Positions 48,720-60,477 of a stretch of 64,000 nucleotides of DNA are shown one piece after another. This DNA is from Rhizophagus irregularis. Lineage: Eukaryota > Glomeromycota > Glomeromycetes > Glomerales > Glomeraceae. The stretch is from positions 496,001 through 560,000 of the forward strand of contig NC_089433.1 in the NCBI RefSeq assembly GCF_026210795.1, in the 5' to 3' direction. A program made the position numbers and the translations under genes. A model generated the notes under the pieces. The model saw only the letters and a program-made list of their open reading frames with translations. It had not been told where the DNA came from and did no database searches. Numbering within the stretch: the first letter of the stretch is position 1; the number at the start of each line of letters is the position of its first letter.

Positions 48720-50150
48720 ACAATCATCAATACTCCATAATGCACCATCACTAGAGAGGAGTATATTAGGAACCCCAATAAAGAATTAGTGTTGATGTTA
48801 ACTAACTTTTCTGGAAATGTATTAGTGTTGTAGAGATGTTGCAAACAATTCAACCATTGAAACTGCCAAAATGGTAACCATCGTAGAAATCAAGCAATTG
48901 CCTAAATATTTCATTCACCCTCATTTCACCTCAACTATGCTTTTGTCCAATATTCTGGAGAACGGACTAGATATCTTTAACGGATATACCACACACGTTT
49001 AAATCCACTGGTGAAGTCAACAATGGCTAGAGGACGATTTCCAGTAATTAGAAGAGCTCTCTTGAGTGATATGAAAAGTAGAAATATGAAAAGGTTTGAA
49101 ATCAGAGGCATTTTTCTGGGAACAATAGAGCGATATTGACTAAAGAATCACACTCATTGACAATGAACATCATCTGTTATTTATGATTGTTAATTTTGCA
49201 TTCTCCATAATACATCCAGTTAAGTTCACAATGCTTACCAGTCTTTTAAATGCCTCTGCCAAGGCTACCATGTGATCAAATAAGATAACAACATCTTCTG
49301 ATAGTGGAAGTTCCAGTCCATAGTTCTCACACTGAAAAGGATCAAATCGTCCCTCAGTCGAGTTTGAAATTTCAACTCAAAATCAGAGCCGCGGTCAGGT
49401 GATGTGACATTATGGGGTTGGAGTCCATCAAAACTCAGTGAATGCACCATGAAATAACAAGGAAGGGGGCCAAAATGAGTAGAATCTACGTCAGGGACAA
49501 TGTGATTGGTTCACCACATTGTAAAACGCATAGTTCTAGAAAACACAGGAAGGTCTTCCCATGACGTTTTGGTTGACAAAGAAAAGTGCTATTTTGCGAA
49601 CAAATTAATATGTGTGACAAAAAAGAGATTGCTTTGAAGGATGTCTATATAGTATGATTGTACACCATATTTAAACTGCGCAACTCCTGCAAATTGCAGT
49701 GGGTAAGTAAATGATGCAAGCAATTAACTCATTAATAATGTTCATTACCTTTCTTATTTGCAAAAGAAATAGGTAGAGATCTTCATAATATGTCTTTTTC
49801 CATGTCTCTATAATACGTGATTCCTTATGCATTTGGAAAGGATAACCTATAAAAAAATAAAGAAAACATTATGTAGGAAAATGCATGACCAAAAGTTGAT
49901 GAAAAGTTTAGTAAGCAGGAAGGCTTAATTGTACCTTGATGCAGATCGGTGGTGGTGGTGGTAGCGGTTGCACGATTATGTGGAAAACATTCTTTGTAAT
50001 GATCATCTTGGTATAAAGCTTTACCGAGTTGATTTTCCCCTTTAGTAAACATTTCGTTAAGTTCATCCGAATGCTTATTATCACGCGGAATCACAACTTT
50101 CCATAATTTTAAACGAATAGCCTTGTTGGCTTTATCCTTATTGACACTAT
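48720..50150 (-). pseudogene. Crinkler-like (CRN) gene relic with ATPase-like C-terminal region
   Basis: At the 5' side (50150-49940, minus strand) the frame reads NKANKAIRLKLWKVVIPRDN, matching the end of the ubiquitin-like Crinkler N-terminal region (…LWKVxIP). It continues into FTKGENQLGKALYQDDHYKE. Further 3' are LSEDVVILFDHMVALAEAF (about 49260-49310), FIVNECDSLVNIALLF (about 49120-49170), RPLAIVDFTSGFKRVWYIR (about 48970-49040) and FRQLLDFYDGYHFG (about 48880). These resemble the AAA-ATPase-like region found in Rhizophagus Crinklers. Stops and frame changes separate the blocks, and the N-terminus is truncated by a stop. Described as a non-functional relic. Confidence 0.6.
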
Positions 50151-50574
50151 ATACAGATCACACTATATAGTTAACGATATCAGGTGATCTTCATTTTAAT
50201 AGTGATATTTCTTGTGATTTTCTTATTCTCTTATGTTCTAAGATTTTTATAATATTGATATTGATATTAATATTGAATTGATATTGATATTGATATCAAT
50301 ATTACGAACAATGGTCGTTTATATAAAAAAAAAAGAAAAATTTTTTGATCATGATTTGCGGTATGATCCGAAGAGCTAACCATATATTAACATCAAGGAA
50401 TTATGAATTGGCTGAGAGCTAACCATATATTTAATATCAAGGGAATATGTATTATTCATATACATTGTTTCAGAAGGCTAATTTTTGTGATTAATTATAA
50501 TAGGAATTGAAGGAAGTTAAATACATAAAAGCAGCTGAAATAATTTAAACAACTTAAATGAACCTGATCAAAAA
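50151..50574. other. AT-rich spacer with a (ATTGAT)n-type tract
   Basis: A TGATATTGATATTGATATCA-type microsatellite lies at 50247-50303. Two diverged copies of GAGCTAACCATATATT (50374, 50417) are adjacent. No gene. Confidence 0.6.
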
Positions 50575-50850
50575 ATATAAATATATATCCGAATTTTATT
50601 AAAAAAATATATATATATCCAAATTTTATTATATACATATCCGAATTTTATTTATTAAAAAAAAAAAATATATCCAAATTTTATTGAAAAAAATATACAT
50701 ATCCAAATTTTATTATATATATATCTGAATTTTATTAAAAAAATATATACCCGAATTTTATTATCTAAAAAAAAAAAATTTATTTATTAAAAAAATATTA
50801 TACATATTACATGAATTGATTTATTAAAATAAAAAAAAATCCGAATTTGA
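50575..50850. repeat. Degenerate tandem repeat of about 27 bp
   Basis: The unit is TATATATCCGAATTTTATTA followed by a short A run, present about nine times with variable A tracts and TA dinucleotide runs. Confidence 0.8.
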
Positions 50851-50986
50851 TTTTAAGTTTTTAATCATGTGAAATAAATTTTATTGAATAATTTTATTTT
50901 GGTTAGAATTTAGAAACGAAAAAAATTTTTAAAAAAAAATTGTTAAATGTTGTTTTTATAAACTTCAAAAAATTTTTTTTTTTTTT

Positions 50987-51350
50987 AGACCAATTACAAG
51001 ATTAATTCTGATCGTTCGGGATTTTGATTGATGAAATTGTGTGACCTGATCAACGATCCGAACTTTCCGAACAACAAAATTGTGGTATCATTTTGATCAC
51101 TTTTTTTTAACGTGTCTGGTGTCTAGTGAAGTTTTAATACGCGCCCTCAAAAAGTTTAATATACCTTTACGATATTGCTTATTTGCCATTTTTAAAAAAG
51201 GAAAATATTTTATTATACGAAAAATAAAATGACCAAGGTTAACCGTTCAATAAGCCGATCAAAGTACTCAATTTTGATTTTGATCACATGATAGAATTGA
51301 TTAATGGATTTTCGATCAACAAACCCGAACGATCAGAATTGAACAGGCCT
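50987..51350. mobile_element. Probable hAT-type MITE, about 360 bp
   Basis: AATTCTGATCGTTCGGG near 51004 is matched inverted by CCCGAACGATCAGAATT near 51323. Outermost ends read TAGACC on the left and GGCCTA on the right, similar to hAT termini. No coding content. Flanking 8-mers do not match convincingly (left is a T run), so the boundaries are tentative. Confidence 0.5.
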
Positions 51351-52229
51351 ATTATTAAATCGAAATGTAAAAAACAATAAATTAAATTATTTATTTATTT
51401 TAAATGAAAATTAAATTATATCTTACCAATTGCAAATAAGTGTTAAAATTTATGGTATATATCATACTCTTAGTAAGGGCCGGCCACCGCCCACCGGTCC
51501 TAGGGTATGACTCTAGTACTTTTATAAGATTCCATATTAGATTATTTAGATGAGCGATCTTGAGTTTGTTAATAATAATATTTTGGGCACCGCTGGCATC
51601 ATAAATGGAATTAACATCACATATATCATAAGAGCATTACTAAAACAGATAATGTTGTCTCGGTCATATATCTATAAAAGTAATGGTTAATTAAAGATTA
51701 AGGAGAGATTTCGGAAGTATCGAAGGTATAGACGCACTATTATATATATGAAAACGTACGATCATTTTGAGTCAACCTAATCTATCATATTCCTATGAGT
51801 GGAAAATGAAAATAAAGGAGCTAGACGATACCAAGTCATTATTCCATCGGTATTATGTATACACCGATGGATTTTTTTGTAAATTACTTCACCGGTATAA
51901 AAAAAGTATAAAAAGTATAAAATCCTTCGGTTTATACGTCATACACAATGAAATAACAAGTATTTATTGCATAGTATCATCATTTTATTATAAATATCGA
52001 GGATAAATTAAATAAAATTATAGAAAATTTTATTAAACTTGAAAATAACCGTAAAAGATTAGGTGAAAATTATTACATAAATTTGAAATTCATGTTAGGT
52101 CGGACAAGGTCATAAGGGAAAAAAATATAAATTTAAAATCAACCAAAGAGAGTAACAAAAAAGATAAAAACACTGCAATAGTTAATATAGTATTTGAACG
52201 TAATAATATTATAATTATTAGATGTCTTA
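51351..52229. other. Spacer with one GC-rich patch
   Basis: GGGCCGGCCACCGCCCACCG at 51479 is a rare GC-rich island in this window and may be a transposon end. I found no matching partner. A frame at 51767-52006 lacks an ATG start and family resemblance. Confidence 0.35.
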
Positions 52230-52580
52230 AGTCTGTTGAAAATTGGAACCACGTATGAATATGTGAAAGCTAACGTTACAAACGAAAATAATACGATGAT
52301 AAAATTGGAAAATGAATATAAACAATCGAATGATATAGATAAGTTTCCAAGCTATCAGGCGGAATGATTCAATTACCTTCAGAGAAATTCAGAGTATTGT
52401 GCTTGAGAGCTAAATTAACAAAACTAGCAACTAATAAATATAAGTTGAAGGTTTATAGAAGAGATATGGGAGAAAAGTTATTGGAATATTTGGAATAGAA
52501 TTTAGTTGCATCGCCGTAATGAAATAAAAAAGATTGAAAAAATATTACCGATGATCAATTAGAAATATAAAAAAAAATAA
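52230..52580 (+). pseudogene. Decayed coding relic, unknown Rhizophagus family
   Basis: Blocks in shifting frames read VKANVTNENNTMIKLENEYK, KFPSYQAE and, later, VYRRDMGEKLLEYLE-like sequence. Lysine- and glutamate-rich coiled-coil composition is evident, but stops occur throughout. It resembles a common Rhizophagus hypothetical family; function unknown. Confidence 0.4.
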
Positions 52581-53204
52581 TCAAAAAAAAAATATTGAAA
52601 ATGATGTTTTTTCGCAACTATCACCATACCAGCATTATGATGTACTTTTGGCCAGAATTAAAAATCTAATAAAATACCGGCCGGAATTACATCATAAATT
52701 CACTGTCACCGCTGGTGATATTTAGTAATACCCTATTTTAATTAATTGCTCTTATAAAAATATTTGACCATATACTACTTATAAAATCAAATTAATAGAA
52801 ATAGTTATACGTCATTGATGTAATAGTAAATAGTGTAAATTTTATTTAGTATTTTATAAAAATTTTTTACAAAAAAAAAAAAAAAAAAATTTATATAAAT
52901 GTATAAGTATATGTGATATTATAAATAAATTGAAATAAATCGAAATAAATTGAAATGTAGACAAAAAAGTTTTATTTTTCAAAATACGAAAAGATATCTG
53001 ATATAATACAAAAATTAAGCATCATGACTATTAAGTAAAATTGCATAAAAAATAAAAGAAAACATTGATACTAGTCTTGAATATTAAAGCTACTAATAAA
53101 TTTAGAACTTGACTAAAATATATTTTTATAATTTTTCATAATGCGAAATTGAGATTTTGCTAGGTAAAATTGGTAAAGAACTAAAGACATATTATAGAGA
53201 AATT
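52581..53204. other. AT-rich spacer, nothing supported
   Basis: A GGCCAGAATTA / CCGGCCGGAATTACATCAT pair at 52651-52695 resembles repeat termini also seen at 6957 and 8210. A poly(A) run lies at 52870-52888. No gene. Confidence 0.4.
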
Positions 53205-53585
53205 TCAATTTTCAAATCTAGTCACGCTAATTTTAATATAGCTAGCTAAGTAACAACTCTGCCATATTTTGGGCGTAAGAGAATTTATACTGCTCTTATG
53301 GGAAATTCTCCCATAAGAGCATTTATACGCTCTTACGCCAAATTTTCCATAAGAGCATTTATACGCTCTTATGGAAATTTTTGCGTAAGAGCATTTTGCC
53401 GCTCTTACGAAGCGAAAAACTGATGCCCATTTTTGGCATTCTACTCTGCGAAAAACTGACGGCAAAATATTTGTTGTTCTTTCAAAATCTGTTTCCTTGA
53501 TGCGTCCATTATGATTAATAATCTCCAAATGTTGTAGATTTATTAAATTTAAAAATGAATCAGGATCGATAAGTGGTGTTGTCAT
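53205..53585 (-). pseudogene. Leucine-rich fragment fused to hairpin repeats
   Basis: The first 60 residues include DPDSFLNLINLQHLEI, a leucine-rich-repeat-like phrase as in fungal F-box/LRR proteins. The frame then runs into a short tandem array (53290-53410) of hairpins, CATAAGAGC...GCTCTTATG. These translate as repeated RAYKCSYGK-type peptides. The array looks like an inserted repeat rather than protein sequence, so I regard this as a truncated gene. Confidence 0.4.
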
Positions 53586-56210
53586 TAAGATTTTTAATGT
53601 CGCAGCCTTTTCTTGACCACATTACTTAATAATGGGTATTTGATATACATATTTAATAGCAATATTTATAGGATGGATTAATAAATAGATTTGTTTTTTT
53701 TTAAATAGAGTATACTATTTAAAGTTTTTAAATGCGAATTTATGTTTTTCCAATGCTTGGTTTAAAACCTATATTTATATATTTTTTTTCAATAGTAAAA
53801 GTAACTTTAATATTTTTAATGGATTACAATTGTCCTTATTATTACGGCGTAAAAAATATTGTAAAAATATTCATAATGATCATTTTTGATTATGCAAATC
53901 TGCACAATAAGTATTAGAGAGTAGTACCGCATGCATGGATTAAGTACTACATTTAGTTGTTAGATATGCATGAAATAGGGAATAATTACTTATTAAGGAT
54001 ACTATTACAGGATTTTCAACCTCGTCAACCAATTTTTTTTTTTCTGTAGTCTCAAAAATTTTTAAATAGTAATTTCTTAATTAAGCAAACAAGTCAAATA
54101 AAAATCTTTCTAATTTAATTATTAATAATTTGGCTTATAGTAAAAAAAAATTCGTGAATGAAATTTTCTTCTTTCATCGTTAAACGGACATCGTTAAGCG
54201 TACATCCGTTAAACGAACGTACTAACTAAAGATAACAACTCATTGTAATATAAACAACCTATTAATGGATAATAATTATGCACAGCCGAATGACAAATTT
54301 ATTGTCATTTTTAATATTATGACCCTTTTAAAGGTTAGCCTTTGTTTGTGTGAATGAACTCATGCTGTATTGCTGTATTACTAATTAATAATTAGAATCC
54401 CTTATACCAAAAATATATCCATTCGGATAACAAAGATACAATATTTCAAAGTATTAAGATTATTGTAAAAGCATGTAATTGTTTACTTTTTGATTTCACA
54501 TGAAACGCTAATACAAATTATTATTTGGTATTCATAATACGTTTATCTTATACACATGTTTATTTAATTAATTTTTTTACATTTTTTTACGGTAATTAAT
54601 TTCATTCTTAATACGAAAATAAAAACACTTAACATATTAAGAATTTTCAATAATTTAAAAGTATTTTTGATATATAATCATATTTTCTTATTATTCATAA
54701 ATGTCATTTACCCTATGTCCAAAAATACTTACTTCGTTCAGATTCGATTCGGAGAATCCCAATTTTATTTTCTTGCTGGAACGAAAAATAAAAATATTAT
54801 GAGAACAAAAAAAAAATTCATTTCTTTAGGATGAAATAACTTAAAAAATTTCAAATACTTTAAGTCTTTAACCACAGAATAAAAATATATATCTACTACT
54901 AATTTTAACGGAAATTATGTTTAGCGAAAAATTATATACAGTACATACTTCATTAGCATGATGAAAAAAATATACGAAAATCTTTTCATTAAGAACTTCT
55001 CTTTAAACTTGTCTTTGCATATACTAAGTCGGCGACGGATGATTAACGATATGAAAGTTTATAATCTCTCGTATGGTAATTTCTTTTATCCTTAAATTTT
55101 GTTATGTAAAAAAAGAAACTAAATATTTGAAAGCTAGAGGGTCGGTATCATTAAACAGCCACTCCGTAATTCCGCAATTAAAGAGTTACTCATTTTTAAT
55201 ACGCTACAATCTTGACACTTCGAGAAGCAACGTTAAGACGTTCAATATACGACAGTAAAATTTATAATCATATAGGAAATGAAACATATAAATGATTGGA
55301 CCAGGTACATAATTTTTTCTACACTTAATGGCTGTGCATTTTGAATTTTGTGACACAATTGTAACTCATAATATAGTATTCCTATATTGGCAAATTTTAA
55401 CTTACATTTTCATTAATCACGTAATTTTCCGTATCGCTGAAGAATCACATAATTGGTATTATTATTGTAAGGAAGAATTGTGTAAATTTAAAGAACATGA
55501 TTAAATAAATTTATTATTTTAAATACTGTACTATCTGCTTTGTAATCAATTTTGCGGTTCAATTTTATCGGTCAGTTTTGCGACTTGGTTGAACCTCGCG
55601 ATCTTTAAAATCCGTTGGCATCCCTAACTTCACCAAATTTAATGACCAATTAAATCATCATAATGTATATCTATAATAAATTTATTATTTGCGAAAATAT
55701 GTAATCTATAGGTTTACGTTAACAAAAAAAAAACTATATTTAATAATTACTTTTTTCGGCTCATTAATTTAAAATACTTGTATGGTAGGTAATACTTCAA
55801 CGAATATTTAAGAATAAATTATAATTGAAATGATGCATTTTGAAATATATTTTTATTAATTTTTTTTTTTTTAAACGAAGTCAATTTTTTATCTATCTGT
55901 TATCGGGGAAATAAGAAAAATTACAAAAAAGGAAAAGATCTACATTATATAACATTTAGTAAAGAACACGATCGAACTATATAATATTATTAGGGACTTA
56001 AGATTTTATGTTCAAAAGAACTATCCACCATCCTGCACACCCAAATAGGTTCACTAAACTATCCGCATAACTACTACTATTCGTATGGACTTCGGTAATG
56101 TTATATAAAAACTTGCCCCAATACTTTTAACTACTACTACAACTACAAAAAATAATAATAATAAAAAATAAAACTACAAAACACTACCGTAATCAATAAT
56201 ATTATAATAA
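53586..56210. other. AT-rich spacer, no gene supported
   Basis: Short frames (53732-53917, 55073-55258) lack family resemblance. Near 55560-55626 is a foldback-like patch (GGTTCAA...TTGAACC) ending GGCATCCCTA, which resembles one terminus of a hAT-type MITE without a visible partner. Confidence 0.4.
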
Positions 56211-56229
56211 CTAGAATATGCGATTTGCC

Positions 56230-56246
56230 GGGGGACTTCGTCCCCC
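56230..56246 (-). other. Helitron 3' terminal hairpin
   Basis: A perfect 7-bp GC stem with a 3-nt loop in an AT-rich setting, followed on the minus strand by CTAG at 56211-56214. In Helitrons this hairpin acts as the transposition terminator. Confidence 0.85.
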
Positions 56247-56397
56247 AGGAGCTATTATTTTATTCATGGCTTATAGTTTTAAATATACAAATAAAATATA
56301 TAAAAAAAAGTATAGAAACTTGGAATATACTAATGTTTTTATTTTATAAATTAATATGTTAATTATTTTAATAATAAATATTTAATAAATTTTACAT

Positions 56398-59300
56398 TTA
56401 TAAAGGTAATGGAACAGCAGCTTTTTGTTCTAAACGTTTATATTCTTCAATCATTGACTTATCTGTAATAAAAGCAGAAGGATGTAAGGAAGCTATATGC
56501 AATTTAGATAAATCTGAACATCTACTTAATGCAGTGTATGCTTGGCCAGCAGCAAAAAATTGGTTATCAAGACTTACAGAAACTTCTGGTAAAGTTAAAC
56601 CTTGTGTTTTATGAACTGTAAGTGCAAATGCATTTTGTAGAGGAAATTGACATCTACTTGATGGCTTTCCATTAATCATAAATGTTGCAGTTTCTTTTTT
56701 AATTCCAATATCAATAATACCACCTTTTACACTAAAGGCTATTCTTACTTCTAGATTTTGTAAATCAAGGTCAGTTATAACTCCAATAGTACCATTATAT
56801 ATATTTTGATCTATTAAATTATTTTTAAGATACATAACACGAGCACCTTGTTGTAAACGTAAATGACTGGGAAGATTAGTTTTCTTTTTAAAAAGTTTTT
56901 GTGTATCATCTGGATTGTATTGTTGGTTATCAATATAATCAATAGCTGAACTAATTAGAAATTTATCTTCATTTACTGGTAACATATTACAAATAATATT
57001 ATTAATCCGATTGGCAGTTTGGTTATATCCAACAATATTTGTAATATTAAGAATGGTGTTAAGAGGTTTATTATGATCAAAATTATTTTCTTTTTCATAT
57101 AAAATAGTCCATGTAGTTATAGAAATATTACCAAATCTAATTTCTTGTAAGGCATTATAATATTGCATATCTTGATTTTGTCTTTGTGGTTCTTTTAAAA
57201 ATAAAGGATAAAAGAGTTTCCATTCTGATGATTTATATACTGGTGAGCCAGTTACTGGAGGTAATTGAGCTAAATCACCAACAATTATTACATTTAATCC
57301 TCCAAATGCAATAGTTTGTTGCTGAATAATAGAAAACATATCAGAAATAAAACTAAAAAGAGTAGCTGATACCATAGAAATTTCATCAATAATTAGAGTA
57401 TCTATAGTTTTTAAATATTTGAAAAAATCATAATCATAAAAAGCTAAAGATTGAAATCCACTGTGTGTTTCATGAATCCTTAATGCAGAATGTATAGTTT
57501 CACCTCCAATATTTGTGGCAGCTATACCAGTTGGAGCTAGTAATAAATAATTTGACCTTTTACTTTTTAAATCATTAATAATTAAATTAATTAAAAATGA
57601 TTTACCAGTACCAGCTGATCCAGTAATGAAAAAATATGGATGTTTGTTTTTTTGATGACTTGGGCCCAAAATATTACGAATTGTAGAAAGAGCATTTAAT
57701 TGATCATTTGGAAGAGTTAATGCATTACAATGGGAATAAATAGGAGGATCAATTCGTAAGGAATTAAGTTGTATTGTAAGAAGTTCTGTTATAGAAGCTG
57801 GTATTATAGTTTGTAAATTATTAATTAAAGATTCTAATAAATTATTAAATTGAAGATTTAGCTTTAATTGTTGTGAACGTAAAAAATCTTGGGTAACTTG
57901 TTGTATTTCTTCTTGAAATTCAGGATGATGATGCAACCAATGTTCTCGATATGTTGAAAAAGTGCTAAGTAATTCTTCTTCACTTTTGCAAGGAATTTCA
58001 AGTAAAAGTTTTTGATAAAAAAATAGTTCTCCATCTTCTAATTTTAAATGTCTAAATCTAACTAATTTTTGATTTGTTCTTTTAATTACATAATTTCCTA
58101 ATTTATCAATATAAATAAACCGTGAAGTTGTTGGTCTAGTTATTACTACTTCATAATTTTGAAAATATTGTGGATAAGTTAAATTGCTAAATTCTTCTTC
58201 TTCTGGACGATCAAAATATTTTTCAATATGATTTTTCCAATAAGGATCATCATTTTCATCAATTAAATAAATAGGTCGAATAGCTTTTTGTCTACTTGTA
58301 GGAGGATCAGTAGTAAGATATATAACAGCACAGGAAGAGTTACAAATAGTTTCTCCTAATATTAAGAACATTAATTCCATAGATCCTAATCTTCGAGCTA
58401 CTATATGTTCTTTGAACTTGTCACCTTCTTGTATATTGAAAACATGGGATGGTTCTGATTTTGCTATATATTTTGTTAAATAAAAGGCTAATTTTCTAGA
58501 ACTAACATATTGTATATTCATATGAGCATTCCAAATCATTAAAGTTTGTGGATGATAAGGTACTATCCATTGATCTTCAGCTTTAATACATCTGTAAATA
58601 TAACGTTGAGTATCAATATCAAAATATGTAACTGGAGAAAAAGGACGAGGAAATCCTTTTTTACAAGTATGACCTAAAGTAGCTGGACCTCCACATTTTG
58701 CACTACATGTATGAACTTGATTTGCTTTTACTTTTTCATATAAATCAGGTTCAATATCTGGATCAGGTAAATCAGATCTTATAAGATTTTCAGCAATCAT
58801 TTGTTCAATAGATTTAGAAACCCAATATACACCATGAGTATGTGCTGCACCACGATTTTGAAATTCTACTCTTTCAAAAAAGTTAGTTAAATTACCCCAT
58901 TCTGAATGTTCAGGATTTTTCCAAATATGTTTTTTAAGTTGCTGTAAACGGTGTATAAAATGCAATGTAGTATGTAATGGTCTATTTGTTGGAATAGTAT
59001 CATGATTATCTGTTGCTTTTAAAATTTTGTGCAAATGTGTCCAGTGGCTTTCAGCCATTGTAAGAGTAATAAATAGTGATGGTAATCCAAATGTTGAAAT
59101 CATTGTATTTACATGAAGTTCTTTTTCATGAAAATATGTATCACCAGTACGAATAAAAGTAGGTAAAGTAGTTGTTATAGATTCATCTATTATAAGTCTA
59201 TTAGAATAACTTGATGTTTTTATAATTTCTGCTGCAGTTGGTGGACGATAAACTTCATCAGCCTTATTTTGCCTCCAGATACGTTGATTATTTTGGTGAT

Positions 59301-60477
59301 TACGAATTTTTTCTAATTGTAAATATGACCATGCTAACCATTTAGGATGAAGTCTAAATCGTGAATCAATATTTAGGACTCTTTGCTTGATATATTTGGA
59401 ATATGTTTCATCACGAGTAAGATTTGAATTAGAAGTATTATCATTATAATGTCCTTTTCCATTTGGGAATAAATCAGGAAATAATAATGCTTCTAAATCT
59501 GGATCATTTATAGCTAAAGGTAATAAAGTACTATCTGGTGTTCTGATAAATCCTGCCATTAAATGAGAATAATGGTAATCTTCATTATGAATTTCAACAT
59601 TAAAATTAGCATTAGGAACTACAATATCATTTGGCAAATATGGTGGTGCAGAATTATCATCAGGTAAATGAAAGGCACTAGGAAATGGATTAGCTGTTTG
59701 TGAACCAGGTAAATCTAAAAGATGTGAATAATTTTTTAAAAAGGGGTTATGTTGTTTTAACCAATTGGCTGCTTCAATTAAAGTATCATCAAGCCAAGAA
59801 TTATTATTTCTTGATGAATTATTATCAAGGTAAGCACCAAGCATTCCAGAATATAATGTTAAAGCACACATATTTTTTGAAAGGTTCATTGATCCAGTTA
59901 ATGTCCTGTATTCTGTATATATGGCACTTTGACCAGAAGTTCTACCTAAAGAACAATGTATAAATACGGGAGATAAATACATTCGTTTTCCTATAGGTAT
60001 GGCTTGAATTTCATTTGGAATGGGATAAAGGAATGGAAATGCATATCTAGTACTAGGTTTTTTACATGATAAGCATACAGCAATGCGTTGTGGAGGTTTA
60101 ATGTGAAAAGTTAATAATGATTTAGGTTCAGTTTCTGGATATGCTTGCAAAAGAGAGTAAGAAAAATTATCATTATAAGGTAACCATTCACATTTCTCAG
60201 GATACATTAGACGACCACAAAATGCACATACAGCACAAACAAATTGATTTAAAATAGATAAATTGAAATTTGATAGCAGGTTTAAGAATTTTGTGCTTGG
60301 TATCCAAGGGTCAATGGGTGAATAATTTAAAATAATAGGCATTGAATTTTCATGTTGCCAAGATTGGTGAGACTGTAATTGATTTTGTAATTGTCTTAAC
60401 ATAATTTCAGGATCGCTTTGACGATCAGTAAGAGGATCTGTATCAAAAGTATAATGTTGATATGTATTGAAAGACAT
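56398..60477 (-). CDS. Helitron Rep/PIF1-like helicase, 1359 aa, uninterrupted
   Basis: A single exon encodes the whole rolling-circle transposase. The N-terminus has a cysteine pair region (CAVCAFCGRL, CLSCKK) as in other Helitron N-domains. The Rep HUH motif is GAAHTHGVYW (about residue 544), with the two-tyrosine motif FYLTKYIAK near residue 665. The helicase follows: Walker A GSAGTGKSF (about 954), Walker B LIIDEISMV (about 1029), GDLAQLPPV (about 1069), LTVHKTQGLTL and YTALSRCSD near the C-terminus. All expected catalytic residues are present, with no stop or frameshift in 4 kb. The enzyme nicks and transfers DNA strands and unwinds the donor during rolling-circle transposition. Conservation of the frame suggests recent activity. 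Confidence 0.95.
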   Translation of the reverse strand: MSFNTYQHYTFDTDPLTDRQSDPEIMLRQLQNQLQSHQSWQHENSMPIILNYSPIDPWIPSTKFLNLLSNFNLSILNQFVCAVCAFCGRLMYPEKCEWLPYNDNFSYSLLQAYPETEPKSLLTFHIKPPQRIAVCLSCKKPSTRYAFPFLYPIPNEIQAIPIGKRMYLSPVFIHCSLGRTSGQSAIYTEYRTLTGSMNLSKNMCALTLYSGMLGAYLDNNSSRNNNSWLDDTLIEAANWLKQHNPFLKNYSHLLDLPGSQTANPFPSAFHLPDDNSAPPYLPNDIVVPNANFNVEIHNEDYHYSHLMAGFIRTPDSTLLPLAINDPDLEALLFPDLFPNGKGHYNDNTSNSNLTRDETYSKYIKQRVLNIDSRFRLHPKWLAWSYLQLEKIRNHQNNQRIWRQNKADEVYRPPTAAEIIKTSSYSNRLIIDESITTTLPTFIRTGDTYFHEKELHVNTMISTFGLPSLFITLTMAESHWTHLHKILKATDNHDTIPTNRPLHTTLHFIHRLQQLKKHIWKNPEHSEWGNLTNFFERVEFQNRGAAHTHGVYWVSKSIEQMIAENLIRSDLPDPDIEPDLYEKVKANQVHTCSAKCGGPATLGHTCKKGFPRPFSPVTYFDIDTQRYIYRCIKAEDQWIVPYHPQTLMIWNAHMNIQYVSSRKLAFYLTKYIAKSEPSHVFNIQEGDKFKEHIVARRLGSMELMFLILGETICNSSCAVIYLTTDPPTSRQKAIRPIYLIDENDDPYWKNHIEKYFDRPEEEEFSNLTYPQYFQNYEVVITRPTTSRFIYIDKLGNYVIKRTNQKLVRFRHLKLEDGELFFYQKLLLEIPCKSEEELLSTFSTYREHWLHHHPEFQEEIQQVTQDFLRSQQLKLNLQFNNLLESLINNLQTIIPASITELLTIQLNSLRIDPPIYSHCNALTLPNDQLNALSTIRNILGPSHQKNKHPYFFITGSAGTGKSFLINLIINDLKSKRSNYLLLAPTGIAATNIGGETIHSALRIHETHSGFQSLAFYDYDFFKYLKTIDTLIIDEISMVSATLFSFISDMFSIIQQQTIAFGGLNVIIVGDLAQLPPVTGSPVYKSSEWKLFYPLFLKEPQRQNQDMQYYNALQEIRFGNISITTWTILYEKENNFDHNKPLNTILNITNIVGYNQTANRINNIICNMLPVNEDKFLISSAIDYIDNQQYNPDDTQKLFKKKTNLPSHLRLQQGARVMYLKNNLIDQNIYNGTIGVITDLDLQNLEVRIAFSVKGGIIDIGIKKETATFMINGKPSSRCQFPLQNAFALTVHKTQGLTLPEVSVSLDNQFFAAGQAYTALSRCSDLSKLHIASLHPSAFITDKSMIEEYKRLEQKAAVPLPL

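Noticed and set aside
51479-51510. GC-rich patch as a Helitron terminal hairpin
   Set aside because: GGCCGGCCACC and CCACCGGTCC do not pair as an inverted repeat, and no CTRR end follows at the right distance.
55540-55626. Possible MITE ending in GGCATCCCTA
   Set aside because: Only one terminus-like sequence was found. No inverted partner or target duplication is visible nearby.
59700-59963. Plus-strand frame inside the Helitron gene
   Set aside because: Antisense shadow of the uninterrupted minus-strand Rep-helicase.
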